Of a stretch of DNA of 64,000 bases, positions 48,455 to 56,470 are shown one piece after another. Numbering within the stretch: the stretch's first letter is position 1; every line of letters starts with the position of its first letter. The position numbers were made by a program, and so were the translations under genes. The stretch comes from Lewinellaceae bacterium (GTDB lineage: Bacteria; Bacteroidota; Bacteroidia; Chitinophagales; Saprospiraceae). The stretch covers positions 3,055,001 to 3,119,000 of the forward strand of contig JACJXX010000001.1 in NCBI GenBank assembly GCA_020636435.1, given 5' to 3'. A model generated the notes under the pieces. It saw only the letters and a program-made list of their open reading frames with translations, was not told where the DNA came from and searched no databases.

Positions 48455-48518
48455 ACGCAGAAGCGGTTATTGATGCTGCTCCCGGCCGGGCGCGCTCCAT
48501 CAATAACCGCTTCTGCGT
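48455..48518. terminator. Long perfect hairpin downstream of rnr
   Basis: A 21 bp stem starting ACGCAGAAGCGGTTATTGAT is perfectly complementary to the end CAATAACCGCTTCTGCGT, with a 22 bp GC-rich loop. It lies between rnr (+) and the convergent lipoprotein gene (-). Confidence 0.65.
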
Positions 48519-48529
48519 AAAAAAAAATA

Positions 48530-48552
48530 CCGCCAGCTCCGGAAGCTGGCGG
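48530..48552 (-). terminator. Intrinsic terminator of the lipoprotein gene
   Basis: CCGCCAGCT/AGCTGGCGG (9 bp stem, 5 bp loop) is followed, on the minus strand, by TA and a run of nine T. It lies 60 bp past the stop at 48612. Confidence 0.8.
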
Positions 48553-48611
48553 CTTTACAAATATTTGAAGGAAAACGTGGTGTCTAATTCGTTAATCGCC
48601 GGATAATATGC

Positions 48612-49568
48612 TTACAACCCATCCAGCGCAAGCACGATATCCGACAGTTGCACCCTTTCAGGTACAATATTGATGGTCAGATTCTCCATAATGATGACCG
48701 GCTGCCGGGAAAAGTAATATTCCCCTTCATCGCTTTCAGTGACGACGACGAATTCTGCCTGAAGGCCCGTCGGCAGCCCGCTTTGGCAGATGCGGTGCAG
48801 GCCGTCGGTGCCGGCTTCATCCAGCCTGATCACGGCGTTAATGCCTTCTACGGCAAAAAAAGCCGCCGTGTTTTGCCGGGAAAAGCCCACCGGGAGCCGC
48901 ACGCAAGCCGTGGCGCTGCCGGCGTTGCTGTCGACATAGCGGGCAGCTTGCAACCAGCCCAGCCGGGCCGTTTGTATTTCAAACCCCTCTTCCCATTGGC
49001 CGGTGCTTTGGTTGAAAAACTCCAAAGCGCGGATGGGCGGCTCTCCTGTTTGCAGTTCCATCCACTCCAGCCTGCCGCTGTCGCCGCTGTTTCCCGCGAA
49101 GAGGCGCAGTTGGGGGTTGTAATTTGCCGTAGACAACTGAACGCTGATGTTTTGGCCTTCAGCGATCCGGAGCGGCTGACCGTCCTGGCGAATATCCAGG
49201 AAAACAATCCCTGCCGATGCGAGCAGGCGGTTATTGACTGCCGTGGCTGTGTTGTTCCTGATCAGGCTGCCTTTGTCGTGAATCTCAAGTACGTTTGCCT
49301 GAACCATCCCGCTTGCCGGACTCCCGTCCTGCAGGGCCAAAGCATTGGATGGAACGATCACCTGTACGTTGCCGGACACCGGCAAAATGTGTTCTTCGGA
49401 AGCCTCCCAGCTGTAAAGCCGGGGAGTAGGTTGAACGGCTTCAAAGAACCTCGAGATGTCGCCGGAAGTAAGCTCTGCCGGTTCGAAAACGTCGATGTCT
49501 TTCTGACAGCCAGACAACGCAAGCATCATTCCTATTCCGATGGTAATGTAGACTAAATGCCTTCTCAT
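48612..49568 (-). CDS. Predicted lipoprotein of unknown function
   Basis: The 318-residue protein has a lipoprotein signal (MRRHLVYITIGIGMMLALSG, then C21). The mature part is mainly beta: VQVIVPSNALALQDG and VQANVLEIHDKG resemble a ZU5-like fold, followed by carboxypeptidase-like strands. It should sit in the outer membrane. A GGGAAGAATGTTCTTCCC palindrome lies upstream at 49633-49650 and could be an operator. It is a single gene with its own terminator. Confidence 0.75.
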   Translation of the reverse strand: MRRHLVYITIGIGMMLALSGCQKDIDVFEPAELTSGDISRFFEAVQPTPRLYSWEASEEHILPVSGNVQVIVPSNALALQDGSPASGMVQANVLEIHDKGSLIRNNTATAVNNRLLASAGIVFLDIRQDGQPLRIAEGQNISVQLSTANYNPQLRLFAGNSGDSGRLEWMELQTGEPPIRALEFFNQSTGQWEEGFEIQTARLGWLQAARYVDSNAGSATACVRLPVGFSRQNTAAFFAVEGINAVIRLDEAGTDGLHRICQSGLPTGLQAEFVVVTESDEGEYYFSRQPVIIMENLTINIVPERVQLSDIVLALDGL

Positions 49569-49632
49569 TCAAGTAAAACCTTTGTTTAAACCTCCGGTTT
49601 CTCTTCCGGCTACTCGGTACGTGTAATCAATA

Positions 49633-49650
49633 GGGAAGAATGTTCTTCCC
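49633..49650. promoter_or_regulatory. 18 bp perfect palindrome in divergent intergenic region
   Basis: GGGAAGAATGTTCTTCCC (8 bp arms, 2 bp centre) lies between the divergent genes at 49568 (-) and 49865 (+). It could be a dimeric-regulator operator; no regulator gene is adjacent. Confidence 0.35.
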
Positions 49651-49864
49651 TTAAGTGTTCATTCTTTTAGATACCCTAAATGGGCTATGCGTTGCCTGAA
49701 GAGCGATTTTTTTTGTTAAATTTTATTTTTTGGCAATTTCTAAGCGGCTGAAATCCTCATCGCAGCAATTACTGGCCGAAAAACTTTACTCTCCCCTTCA
49801 ATTTCCTTATTTTATCCGTTACTATTGTGAACAGGCAACCAATCAACCATTCAACCAATCAACC

Positions 49865-50869
49865 ATGGGAATGCTCAACGATCTCAAAAAATTGCTATTC
49901 GGCGCCAAATCAGTGGCCAAGTCAACCGGCAAAAAGGCTGCCGACGCAGGCAAGGAAGCGGGAGAGGAATTTGTCGAACGGTCCAAGGAATTTTACGGCA
50001 AAACCAAAGAACGGGTCAGTGATCTGAAGGAGGAGTACGGCCCCAAAGCCAGAGAGGCGGCGGATGACGCCAAACGCTTTGCCGAAGACATCGTAGACGA
50101 AGCCTGGAGCAAGGGCCGGGAACTCAGCGGCAAGGCCCGCCAGGCAGCGGATGACTTTTTCGAAAAGAAAGAAACGGAGGACGATCCGGAAAACTTTAAA
50201 TCCAGCCTAATGGACGATGATGAACTGCTCTTCGACGATGAAAAGGACAGCCCGGAACCCGATAAACCGGAAGAAGAACCCCGGCAGTACCGGAAGACCG
50301 TAGCCGACGACGTGGGCGAAAAACTGTTCGACACCGCTGAAAAAGCCGGCAAAAAAGCCCAGGATATTTCCGAGAAAGTGGGCAAGGAGGTCCTCGAAAA
50401 AGGGGGCCAGGCCTGGGAGAAATTCCAGGAAGTGTCGGAAAAAGTAGGCAAACGCCTGATGGACACCTCCGAAGAAGTTGGCGGCAAACTGATGGCCAGG
50501 TTCAATGAACTGGTCGAAAAGGCCAACGAAGAGGCCTCTAAAGAGTCGGTGGAAGACCTGACCAAAGAAGCTGAAAAGCTGAACGAAGAACTGGAGCGCC
50601 GCATCAAAGAGCGGGGCGAACGCTCCAATGTCGAAAACCTGCAGCGCGATAAGGGCAAAGAACCCCTCGGCGGCTTCGACAGTTTCTTCGATAAGGCCCA
50701 GCGGTACGCCGAGGGCGATTACCACGACGAAGGCGGAAAGGGCATGCAGATCAAAAAAGACCCGGACTACAAACCCAAAGAAAAAAAGGGCACCGTCCGC
50801 GGTTTCGAAGACCTCGACGGCGACGGCGACGAGATCATCGACGACGCCATCATCGACGACGATAAGTGA
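49865..50869 (+). CDS. Charged, helical YtxH/apolipoprotein-like protein
   Basis: The 334-residue protein is rich in Ala, Lys, Glu and Asp with repeated amphipathic segments (EKAGKKAQDISEKVGKEVLE; EVSEKVGKRLMDTSEEVGGK), like YtxH, LEA or apolipoprotein-type helices. There is no signal peptide. The acidic C-terminus (DGDGDEIIDDAIIDDDK) could bind cations. ATG 49865 (MGMLNDLKKLLFG) is preferred to 49730 because the added 45 residues look like intergenic repeats (CAACCAATCAACC). A stress or membrane-associated role is only inference. Confidence 0.72.
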   Translation: MGMLNDLKKLLFGAKSVAKSTGKKAADAGKEAGEEFVERSKEFYGKTKERVSDLKEEYGPKAREAADDAKRFAEDIVDEAWSKGRELSGKARQAADDFFEKKETEDDPENFKSSLMDDDELLFDDEKDSPEPDKPEEEPRQYRKTVADDVGEKLFDTAEKAGKKAQDISEKVGKEVLEKGGQAWEKFQEVSEKVGKRLMDTSEEVGGKLMARFNELVEKANEEASKESVEDLTKEAEKLNEELERRIKERGERSNVENLQRDKGKEPLGGFDSFFDKAQRYAEGDYHDEGGKGMQIKKDPDYKPKEKKGTVRGFEDLDGDGDEIIDDAIIDDDK

Positions 50870-50874
50870 GTTTT

Positions 50875-50922
50875 TGTTGCGGTTTATCGATGGGCGGGAA
50901 CCCTGAGCGATAAACCGCAACA
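50875..50922. terminator. 15 bp perfect hairpin after the helical protein gene
   Basis: TGTTGCGGTTTATCG (50875-50889) pairs with CGATAAACCGCAACA (50908-50922). It begins just past the stop codon, so it is the likely transcript end. Confidence 0.65.
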
Positions 50923-50950
50923 GCCTCGCCCCCGTAGATCGACGGCTTGC

Positions 50951-51097
50951 CATCCCTCCACCCGTACAGCCGCTCATCGTACACCGTACAGCCCCGGCCC
51001 GTACACCTCTCTGCGCACTGCTCCAGCCCATACACCGTAGATCCCTACGTACATCCCCAGCCCATACACCGTACACCTCTGCGCCCTGCTCAGGAAC
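50951..51097. repeat. Degenerate CCATACACCGTA / GTACACCTCT repeats
   Basis: GTACACCTCT(CT)GCGC-CTGCTC occurs at 51001-51023 and 51071-51091, and CCCATACACCGTA at about 51026 and 51061. The stretch lies upstream of the Nudix gene with no coding support. Confidence 0.65.
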
Positions 51098-51153
51098 AAA
51101 ACTGCCGGCTGAAAAATGGAACGAAAGAAGCGATTTTTCCTATATTGGCAGGC

Positions 51154-51702
51154 ATGAACGAACCCAAAAAAAAAGGATGGGAAACCCTGCGCCAGGAAGC
51201 CGGCCCGGCTCTCAAGCTATTCAACGTTCGTTTTGACGAAATGCGCAACCCCCGCAACGGCCAGGTCTCGAAGATGATTATCCTGGAAGCGGAGGATTCC
51301 GCCAACGTGGTTCCTCTGACTTCGGACGGCAACATCCTCTTTGTGCGTCAGTACCGCTTCGGCATCGGGGCCTACACGCTGGAGCTGCCCGGCGGCATCG
51401 TCGACCCGGGGGAGGAACACCAGGCAGCGGCGGAACGGGAGTTGCGGGAGGAGACCGGCTATGCCGGCGGGCAGTGGAGCTACCTGGGCAAGATTGCCTC
51501 CAACCCGGTGTTTATGAACAATTACATTCACCATTGGGCGGCCCGCGGCGTGGAAGCTTCTACCGTTCAGCAATTGGATGAGGGGGAAGAGGTGGAGGTA
51601 TTGGCCGTACCGGTGGAGGAGGCGCGGCGGATGTTGCTGCAGGGCGAAATTGAGCATCCGCACACCGTAAACGCACTTTTGTTGTTCTTTTTCAATAAAT
51701 GA
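51154..51702 (+). CDS. Nudix hydrolase (ADP-ribose pyrophosphatase-like)
   Basis: The 182-residue protein has an intact Nudix box at 81-103 (G-x5-E-x7-REL-REE-TG-Y) preceded by LELPGG, as in NudF/ADP-ribose pyrophosphatases. The VRQYRFG and LGKIASNPVFMNN segments also fit that subgroup. It likely cleaves ADP-ribose or a similar nucleoside diphosphate derivative in the cytosol. ATG 51154 is chosen because the frame before it is repeat-derived. Its stop is 7 bp before the HAD gene, so the two form an operon. Confidence 0.88.
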   Translation: MNEPKKKGWETLRQEAGPALKLFNVRFDEMRNPRNGQVSKMIILEAEDSANVVPLTSDGNILFVRQYRFGIGAYTLELPGGIVDPGEEHQAAAERELREETGYAGGQWSYLGKIASNPVFMNNYIHHWAARGVEASTVQQLDEGEEVEVLAVPVEEARRMLLQGEIEHPHTVNALLLFFFNK

Positions 51703-51709
51703 CTACTTT

Positions 51710-52393
51710 ATGGCTCTTAAGACGGAGAAAATTAAAGGCATTGCGTTTGATGCCTACGGCACCCTTTTTAACATCGCTTCCATCGATTTCCTGCTGGAGC
51801 AGTTGTTTGACGACCGGGCGCGGCAGGTGGCTGCTCACTGGCGCCGCAAACAACTGGAGTACACCTGGCTGCGGACGATGATGGGGCAATACAAAGACTT
51901 CTACGAACTGACCCGGGATGCGCTGTACTATGCCCTGGAAGCGGCCAATACCGTGTTTAACGAGGCCCAGGTCCGGGAAATGATGCAACAATACTACCGC
52001 CTGGAGGTTTATCCTGAAGTAAAAGCTGCTTTGGCCCGGCTCAAAGGGCAATACCGCCTGGCCATTCTATCCAACGCCAACCCCAGCCTGCTGGAAAAGG
52101 CTGCTGCCCATAGCGGCCTGGACGAATGGCTGGACGAGATCATCAGCGCCGACCAAATCCGGCAGTACAAACCGGTGCCAGGGGTTTATCAACTGGCCGA
52201 AAAAGGACTGAAACTGCCCGCTGAAAACCTGCTCTTTGTCTCATCCAACACCTGGGATGTAGCCGGCGCCGCAGCCTATGGCCTGCAAACAGTTTGGGTG
52301 CAGCGCCGGCACAGCATAATGGAACGCCTGGATGTGGAGCCGGCCGCCACCACCGCCAACCTGGAGGAGTTGGCAGAGATATTGTTAACATAA
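51710..52393 (+). CDS. HAD-family hydrolase, 2-haloacid dehalogenase type II-like
   Basis: The 227-residue protein has the nucleophile motif FDAYGTLF (D14), LSNANPSLLEKA, YKPVPGVYQLA and FVSSNTWDVAGAAAYG, the full set of the L-2-haloacid dehalogenase subfamily. That subfamily removes halide from 2-haloacids, but many members act on phosphate esters, so the substrate is open. It is cotranscribed with the Nudix gene. Confidence 0.85.
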   Translation: MALKTEKIKGIAFDAYGTLFNIASIDFLLEQLFDDRARQVAAHWRRKQLEYTWLRTMMGQYKDFYELTRDALYYALEAANTVFNEAQVREMMQQYYRLEVYPEVKAALARLKGQYRLAILSNANPSLLEKAAAHSGLDEWLDEIISADQIRQYKPVPGVYQLAEKGLKLPAENLLFVSSNTWDVAGAAAYGLQTVWVQRRHSIMERLDVEPAATTANLEELAEILLT

Positions 52394-52400
52394 GTAACAT

Positions 52401-52509
52401 TTAAAAAATAAGTTCGACGTCAATGCTTTATCGTGAAGGCCTTTGTCCTAATGAGCCTGCTGGCCTTCACGATAAAGCATTGACTCAAAATGTCGGACTT
52501 GTTTTTTAA
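52401..52509. repeat. Palindromic element, copy 2 (shared outer arms, new inner stem)
   Basis: Outer arms TTAAAAAATAAGTTCGAC (52401-52418) and its mirror at 52492-52509 match at 16 of 18 positions. The inner stem of 23 bp (52419-52441 with 52462-52484) is perfect, with a 20 bp loop. The inner sequence is unrelated to that of copy 1. It ends 15 bp before the Kir channel start. Confidence 0.8.
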
Positions 52510-52523
52510 TCACTACTGAAGGA

Positions 52524-53507
52524 ATGAAGCTAACAGATCTGACCAATCCATTTAACCGCAGCAACCGCGATGGCCGCGAAGAGCAGGAAAGCGACCTGGG
52601 GTTTGGCACCGGAATAACCGCTTCCGGGCAACGGCTGATCAACCGGGACGGATCTTTCAATATCATCCGGCGGGGCATGGCCGCGTGGCGCCCCTATCAG
52701 AGCCTGGTGGAAATGTCGTGGGCCCATTTTCTGGCAGTGGTGGCGGTATTTTATGTCGTGACCAATGCTTTATTTGCCGCCGTTTTCTTCCTGATCGGAG
52801 TGGATACCCTCTCCGGGGTGCAGGCCAGCGGCTCGGCGGCGGATGATTTCACTTCCGCCTTTTTCTTTAGCATCCAGACTTTTACCACCGTGGGCTATGG
52901 CGCCATCAGCCCGACGAGCCCGGCGTCCAACATGGTAGCGTCCTTCGATGCCCTGGTCGGCCTGATGTCCTTCGCCCTGGCCACCGGCCTGCTCTTCGCC
53001 CGCTTTTCCAAGCCGAAGGCCAGCATCCTCTTCAGCAAACATGCCGTTATTCGCCCTTATAAAGACACCCCCTACAACAGCTTCCAGTTTCAGATCGTCA
53101 ACCGGCGCAACAACCGGCTGATCAACCTGCAGGCTAAAGTGACCATGTCCTGGGTAGCAGGCCTGAACGGGGAAAAAACCCGCCGCTTTGCCCTGCTGGA
53201 ACTGGAGCGCGACAAGGTCTTCCTCTTTCCGCTCAACTGGGTCATCGTCCACGTCATCAATAAGGACAGCCCCTTGTGGGGAAAAACAGAGGAGGAAATC
53301 CGGGCTATGGCGCCCGAATTCATCGCCCTCATCCAGGCCTACGACGAGACTTTCGCCCAGGATGTGCATGCCAACAGCTCCTATACCTGCGACGAGGTTT
53401 TCTGGAACCGGCGCTTCGAACGCATGTACTTCCCCGACAAGAACGGACAGACCGTGCTGGAACTGGAACGGGTGCACCATATCGTGCCATTGGAGGAGGA
53501 GGAGTGA
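52524..53507 (+). CDS. Inward-rectifier potassium channel (KirBac-like)
   Basis: The 327-residue channel has two transmembrane helices around a pore with the K+ selectivity filter TTVGYG (121-126). A C-terminal cytosolic beta-rich Kir domain follows (RPYKDTPYNSFQFQIVNRRN, LELERDKVFLFPLNWVIVH), and the N-terminus carries the slide-helix segment WRPYQSLVEMSW. It conducts K+ across the inner membrane. The leader contains palindromic element copy 2. Confidence 0.93.
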   Translation: MKLTDLTNPFNRSNRDGREEQESDLGFGTGITASGQRLINRDGSFNIIRRGMAAWRPYQSLVEMSWAHFLAVVAVFYVVTNALFAAVFFLIGVDTLSGVQASGSAADDFTSAFFFSIQTFTTVGYGAISPTSPASNMVASFDALVGLMSFALATGLLFARFSKPKASILFSKHAVIRPYKDTPYNSFQFQIVNRRNNRLINLQAKVTMSWVAGLNGEKTRRFALLELERDKVFLFPLNWVIVHVINKDSPLWGKTEEEIRAMAPEFIALIQAYDETFAQDVHANSSYTCDEVFWNRRFERMYFPDKNGQTVLELERVHHIVPLEEEE

Positions 53508-53512
53508 GGAGG

Positions 53513-53578
53513 TGTAAAGGTGTAAAGGTGCGATGCAGGGCTGTTCCCCGGCGTTTACACACTTACACGTTTACACTC
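53513..53578. repeat. GTGTAAA inverted repeats downstream of the Kir gene
   Basis: GGTGTAAAGGTGTAAAGGTG at the left and TTTACACACTTACACGTTTACAC at the right (given here in two overlapping parts: TTTACACACTTACAC and CACGTTTACAC) form an imperfect inverted pair around a 20 bp GC-rich core. It may act as a terminator. The motif recurs elsewhere in the window. Confidence 0.5.
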
Positions 53579-53643
53579 TTGCACAAAAAAAGGCCCCTCA
53601 TGGCCCGCGCCCCATTAAACCTTCCGCCCCTGGCACAGTCCAA

Positions 53644-54225
53644 TTGACAAACCCACACAATTTGCAGACGACATTGGCAGCGATTTCAGATGATCAGATA
53701 CTGGTGTTACTGGAGCAGCCGCGGACTTACGAGCGGGGCTTCCGCCTGTTGATGGAGAAGTACCAGGAGCGCCTGTACTGGCACATCCGCCGGATGGTTT
53801 ATGATCACGAAGACGCCAATGATGTCATCCAGGATTGTTTTTTGAAAGTCTACCGCAATATCCACAACTTCGAAAAAAAATCGAAGCTGTACACCTGGCT
53901 GTACCGCATTGCGACGAATGAGGCGATCACTTTTCTGAAAAAAAAACAACGCCGCAGCGCCGCCCCGATCGACGATGGGGAAAACAACCTGGCGAACGGC
54001 CTGCGGGCCGATGCCTACTTCGATGCGGATGAAGCGCAGGCGCGCCTGCAGCGCGCGCTGGAAGCCCTGCCCGAAAAACAGCGCCTCGTTTTCAATATGC
54101 GCTATTTTGAAGAACTGAGCTACAAAGATATTTCGGAGGTGCTGGACACTTCGGTCGGGGCTTTGAAAGCCTCCTACCATCACGCGGTGAAAAAGATTGA
54201 AGCGTTTTTTAAAGCGGAATTATGA
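53644..54225 (+). CDS. ECF-type RNA polymerase sigma-70 factor
   Basis: The 193-residue protein has sigma region 2 (YQERLYWHIRRMVYDHEDAN, DVIQDCFLKVYRNI, TWLYRIATNEAI) and region 4 (LPEKQRLVFNMRYFEELSYK, DISEVLDTSVGALKASYHHA). It directs RNA polymerase to a small stress-type regulon. No ATG fits; TTG 53644 (read as M, then TNPHNLQTT) gives family length, while ATG 53533 adds 37 residues drawn from the upstream repeat. It overlaps the next gene by ATGA. Confidence 0.87.
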   Translation: MTNPHNLQTTLAAISDDQILVLLEQPRTYERGFRLLMEKYQERLYWHIRRMVYDHEDANDVIQDCFLKVYRNIHNFEKKSKLYTWLYRIATNEAITFLKKKQRRSAAPIDDGENNLANGLRADAYFDADEAQARLQRALEALPEKQRLVFNMRYFEELSYKDISEVLDTSVGALKASYHHAVKKIEAFFKAEL

Positions 54226-54764
54226 GCGAAAAGAATAAAATAAGAGAAGAACTGGAAGGCCTGTCTCCCCTGCTCTCGAAAATGAAAGAGCAGGGCGGCC
54301 AGCCCTTTCGGGTACCGGGAGGTTATTTTCAGGGCCTGCCCGATGAAGTGCTTCGGCGCGCCAGGGCCGAGGAGGGGTTGGTAAGGGAGGGGCTGCCTGC
54401 CCGAAACAACCGTGAAAACGGCTTATGGGCCTGGCTGCAATGGCTGTTATTGCCCCGCCGCGCCATCGGCCTGGCCACGGTTCTGCTGCTGCTCGCTGCC
54501 GGCGCCTATCATTTTTGGCCACAGCCAGGCAGTTACAGCCCCAAAGACGCTCTGGCGGGCATCAGCGAGGAAGAGGCCAAGGCTTATGTTTCCCAAAATA
54601 TCGGCGAGTTTGAACTGGAGCTGATGATGGAGGCGGCAGTGGTTTCGGCTGAAGATATGCCGGAAATAGAGGTGCTGCCCGATGCCGGCCCCGAAGACCT
54701 CGACCGCTATATGGATGAACTGATTGAAGATATAGGCCTGGAAGATCTGGATGAACTGTTGTGA
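54222..54764 (+). CDS. Single-pass membrane protein, probable anti-sigma partner
   Basis: The 180-residue protein has a cytosolic N-terminus (about 1-78) with VPGGYFQGLPDEVL, one transmembrane segment (AIGLATVLLLLAAGAYHF), and an acidic C-terminus ending DLDRYMDELIEDIGLEDLDE LL. The start overlaps the sigma stop by 4 bp, so the two are translated together. Position and topology suggest an anti-sigma factor, but no known anti-sigma domain is visible. Confidence 0.75.
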   Translation: MSEKNKIREELEGLSPLLSKMKEQGGQPFRVPGGYFQGLPDEVLRRARAEEGLVREGLPARNNRENGLWAWLQWLLLPRRAIGLATVLLLLAAGAYHFWPQPGSYSPKDALAGISEEEAKAYVSQNIGEFELELMMEAAVVSAEDMPEIEVLPDAGPEDLDRYMDELIEDIGLEDLDELL

Positions 54765-54855
54765 GGATAGTCGGCCTTGGTCCGCCAAATTTATTTGGCG
54801 CCGGAGACGTAAATAATAAAACACCGATTCAACCATTACAAAAACTCCTTTGGCA

Positions 54856-55332
54856 ATGAATAAGAAATATTGGATCGTCCTGCTGCTGCTCGGCTTGTTT
54901 GCGCTGCCGGGCTTCGCTCAGATTTTCGACGACGAGCCGATGAGCGGAGAGGCCCGCAGCAAGATACAGGCAGCCCGCGTGGCTTATATTACCCAACGCC
55001 TGGGCCTCACCCCCGGCGAATCGCAGAGTTTCTGGGCCCTGCACAATGAATTCGAAACCGAGCGCGATAAAATACGCGAGAAGTACAAGCCTCCGCGCCC
55101 TATGGAAAGTATGTCGGACCAGGAAGCCGAGGCTTTCATCAACCGCCGCTTTGAGATGGAACAGGAACTGCTCAGCCTTAAGCGCGAGTATTTCCAGCGG
55201 TTCAAAAAGGTGGTTTCGCCCCGAAAAATTGCCCTTTTCAACAAGGCCGACAAAGAATTTCGCCTGGAACTCCTGAAAAGAGTGCAGGAACGGCGCTCCA
55301 ACCGCCGGCCCGGCGGGAATTTCAGAGATTGA
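54856..55332 (+). CDS. Periplasmic Spy/CpxP-like protein
   Basis: The 158-residue precursor has a signal peptide (MNKKYWIVLLLLGLFALPGF, then AQ). The mature part is helical and highly charged with the LTPGESQSFWALHNEFE pattern of Spy/CpxP (LTxxQ-like) proteins, which act as envelope chaperones or stress sensors. ATG 54856 is chosen over TTG 54850. With the two genes before it, it forms a sigma / membrane partner / periplasmic sensor operon like the RpoE or CnrYXH systems; the sensing role is inference. Confidence 0.8.
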   Translation: MNKKYWIVLLLLGLFALPGFAQIFDDEPMSGEARSKIQAARVAYITQRLGLTPGESQSFWALHNEFETERDKIREKYKPPRPMESMSDQEAEAFINRRFEMEQELLSLKREYFQRFKKVVSPRKIALFNKADKEFRLELLKRVQERRSNRRPGGNFRD

Positions 55333-55377
55333 AACGGCTAACATTTTCAGGCTCAATTTTATACCTTTGCACCATCC

Positions 55378-55413
55378 ATCGGCGCCCGCTCTGGCAGGCG
55401 CCGATCTTTTTTT
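55378..55413 (+). terminator. Intrinsic terminator after the sigma operon
   Basis: ATCGGCGCC (55378-55386) pairs perfectly with GGCGCCGAT (55397-55405), followed by CTTTTTTT. It ends the sigma operon 46 bp after the last stop. A TACCTTTG box lies just before it at 55362-55369, so it could also attenuate a transcript into the EamA gene. Confidence 0.85.
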
Positions 55414-55425
55414 AAACCCACAGTT

Positions 55426-56319
55426 CTGGATAAAACAGCCAAAGCACATATCGCTCTGTTCCTGGTAGCCCTGATCTACGGCGCCAACTACACGATTGCC
55501 AAGGTGGTGATGGACGGTTACCTTTCCCCTCTGCCCTTCATCCTGCTGAGGGCCGGCAGTGGGGCAGGGCTTTTCTGGCTCTTCCACCAGGCACTGGTCC
55601 GCGAGCGGGTAGAGCGGGCCGACTTTGGCCGGCTGGCCCTCTGCGGCCTGTTCGGCGTAGCCCTCAATCAGATGCTCTTTTTTACCGGCCTGAACTGGAC
55701 GACGCCCATCAATGCTTCCCTGATCATGACGACGACTCCTGTCCTGGTACTATTGGCTTCCTCCATTTTGATCGGGGAGCGCATTACCGGGCGGAAGCTA
55801 CTTGGCATCGCCCTCGGCGCGGCGGGCGCCATCCTGCTCATCGCTTACGGCGAGCGGTTCTCTTTCGGCCGGCAGGGCTTCTGGGGCGACCTGCTGGTGT
55901 TTCTCAACGCCTGTGCCTTCGGTATTTATCTGGTGCTGGTCAAGAAGCTGATGGCCAAATACCACCCCGTTACCGTGGTGAAGTGGGTGTTTGCCTTTGG
56001 CCTTATTTTTGTCCTGCCATTCGGCGGGCCGGGCTTCCTGGAGGTAGAATGGGCGCAGTTTACCCCGGCTATATGGCTGGCCGTGGCGTACGTCCTGCTC
56101 TGCACTACTTTCCTGGCTTATCTTTTCAATGCCTATGCACTTTCTGTAGTGAACCCCTCTGTGGTCAGTATCTACATCTATCTGCAGCCCCTGCTGGCCA
56201 CCCTCATCGCCCTTGCTTTTGGCCGGGATCAGCTGACTGCCGTTAAACTGTTGGCAGCCCTGCTGATCTTCAGCGGGGTTTACCTCGTCAGTGGTTTGAG
56301 GTGGCAGAGGAGGGGCTGA
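55426..56319 (+). CDS. EamA-family (DMT) transporter, non-canonical start
   Basis: The product has about ten hydrophobic segments in two EamA repeats (LVALIYGANYTIAKVVMDGY; LVYLLC-like LAVAYVLLCTTFLAYLFNAY) and belongs to the drug/metabolite transporter superfamily in the inner membrane; its substrate is unknown. The first canonical start is GTG 55504, but that would cut off most of the first membrane helix. The frame is open upstream to 55342 and CTG 55426 (L-DKTAKAHIALFLVALIYG) gives 297 residues, the usual length. No ATG, GTG or TTG lies in frame in between. Confidence 0.78.
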   Translation: MDKTAKAHIALFLVALIYGANYTIAKVVMDGYLSPLPFILLRAGSGAGLFWLFHQALVRERVERADFGRLALCGLFGVALNQMLFFTGLNWTTPINASLIMTTTPVLVLLASSILIGERITGRKLLGIALGAAGAILLIAYGERFSFGRQGFWGDLLVFLNACAFGIYLVLVKKLMAKYHPVTVVKWVFAFGLIFVLPFGGPGFLEVEWAQFTPAIWLAVAYVLLCTTFLAYLFNAYALSVVNPSVVSIYIYLQPLLATLIALAFGRDQLTAVKLLAALLIFSGVYLVSGLRWQRRG

Positions 56320-56384
56320 AGTTGGGCTTGTGGGTAAAAGGCACACGCTTGCACTGCCGGTACTTTAACCACTGGGTTGAAAAC

Positions 56385-56414
56385 AAAGAGCCTTCACTTT
56401 CGCGAAGGCTCTTT
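56385..56414 (-). terminator. Closing hairpin of the GIY-YIG array
   Basis: AAAGAGCCTTC and GAAGGCTCTTT pair around an 8 bp loop. It is a diverged version of the hairpin that precedes each GIY-YIG copy and is followed by TTGTTTTC on the minus strand. Confidence 0.6.
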
Positions 56415-56415
56415 G

Positions 56416-56470
56416 TAACGCGAGGGCCGTATGGGCCGGCCTCCCGTACGGGCGCTCTAACCAGCTGAGC
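56416..56470 (-). pseudogene. tRNA-Met remnant after GIY-YIG copy 1
   Basis: Minus strand reads GCTCAGCTGGTTAGAGCGC (D-arm), a short palindrome CCCGTACGGG in place of the anticodon arm, AGGCC, and a damaged T-arm, then TCGCGTTA. The 5' acceptor strand is missing. This copy has GTTA where the other three have GCTA. Confidence 0.7.

Noticed and set aside
49730..49864. N-terminal extension of the helical protein gene
   Set aside because: The sequence is low-complexity CAACCAATCAACC-type repeats; the amphipathic protein starts at ATG 49865.
55378..55413. Riboswitch upstream of the EamA gene
   Set aside because: Only a simple 9 bp terminator stem is visible; there is no aptamer-sized conserved structure between the TACCTTTG box and the hairpin.
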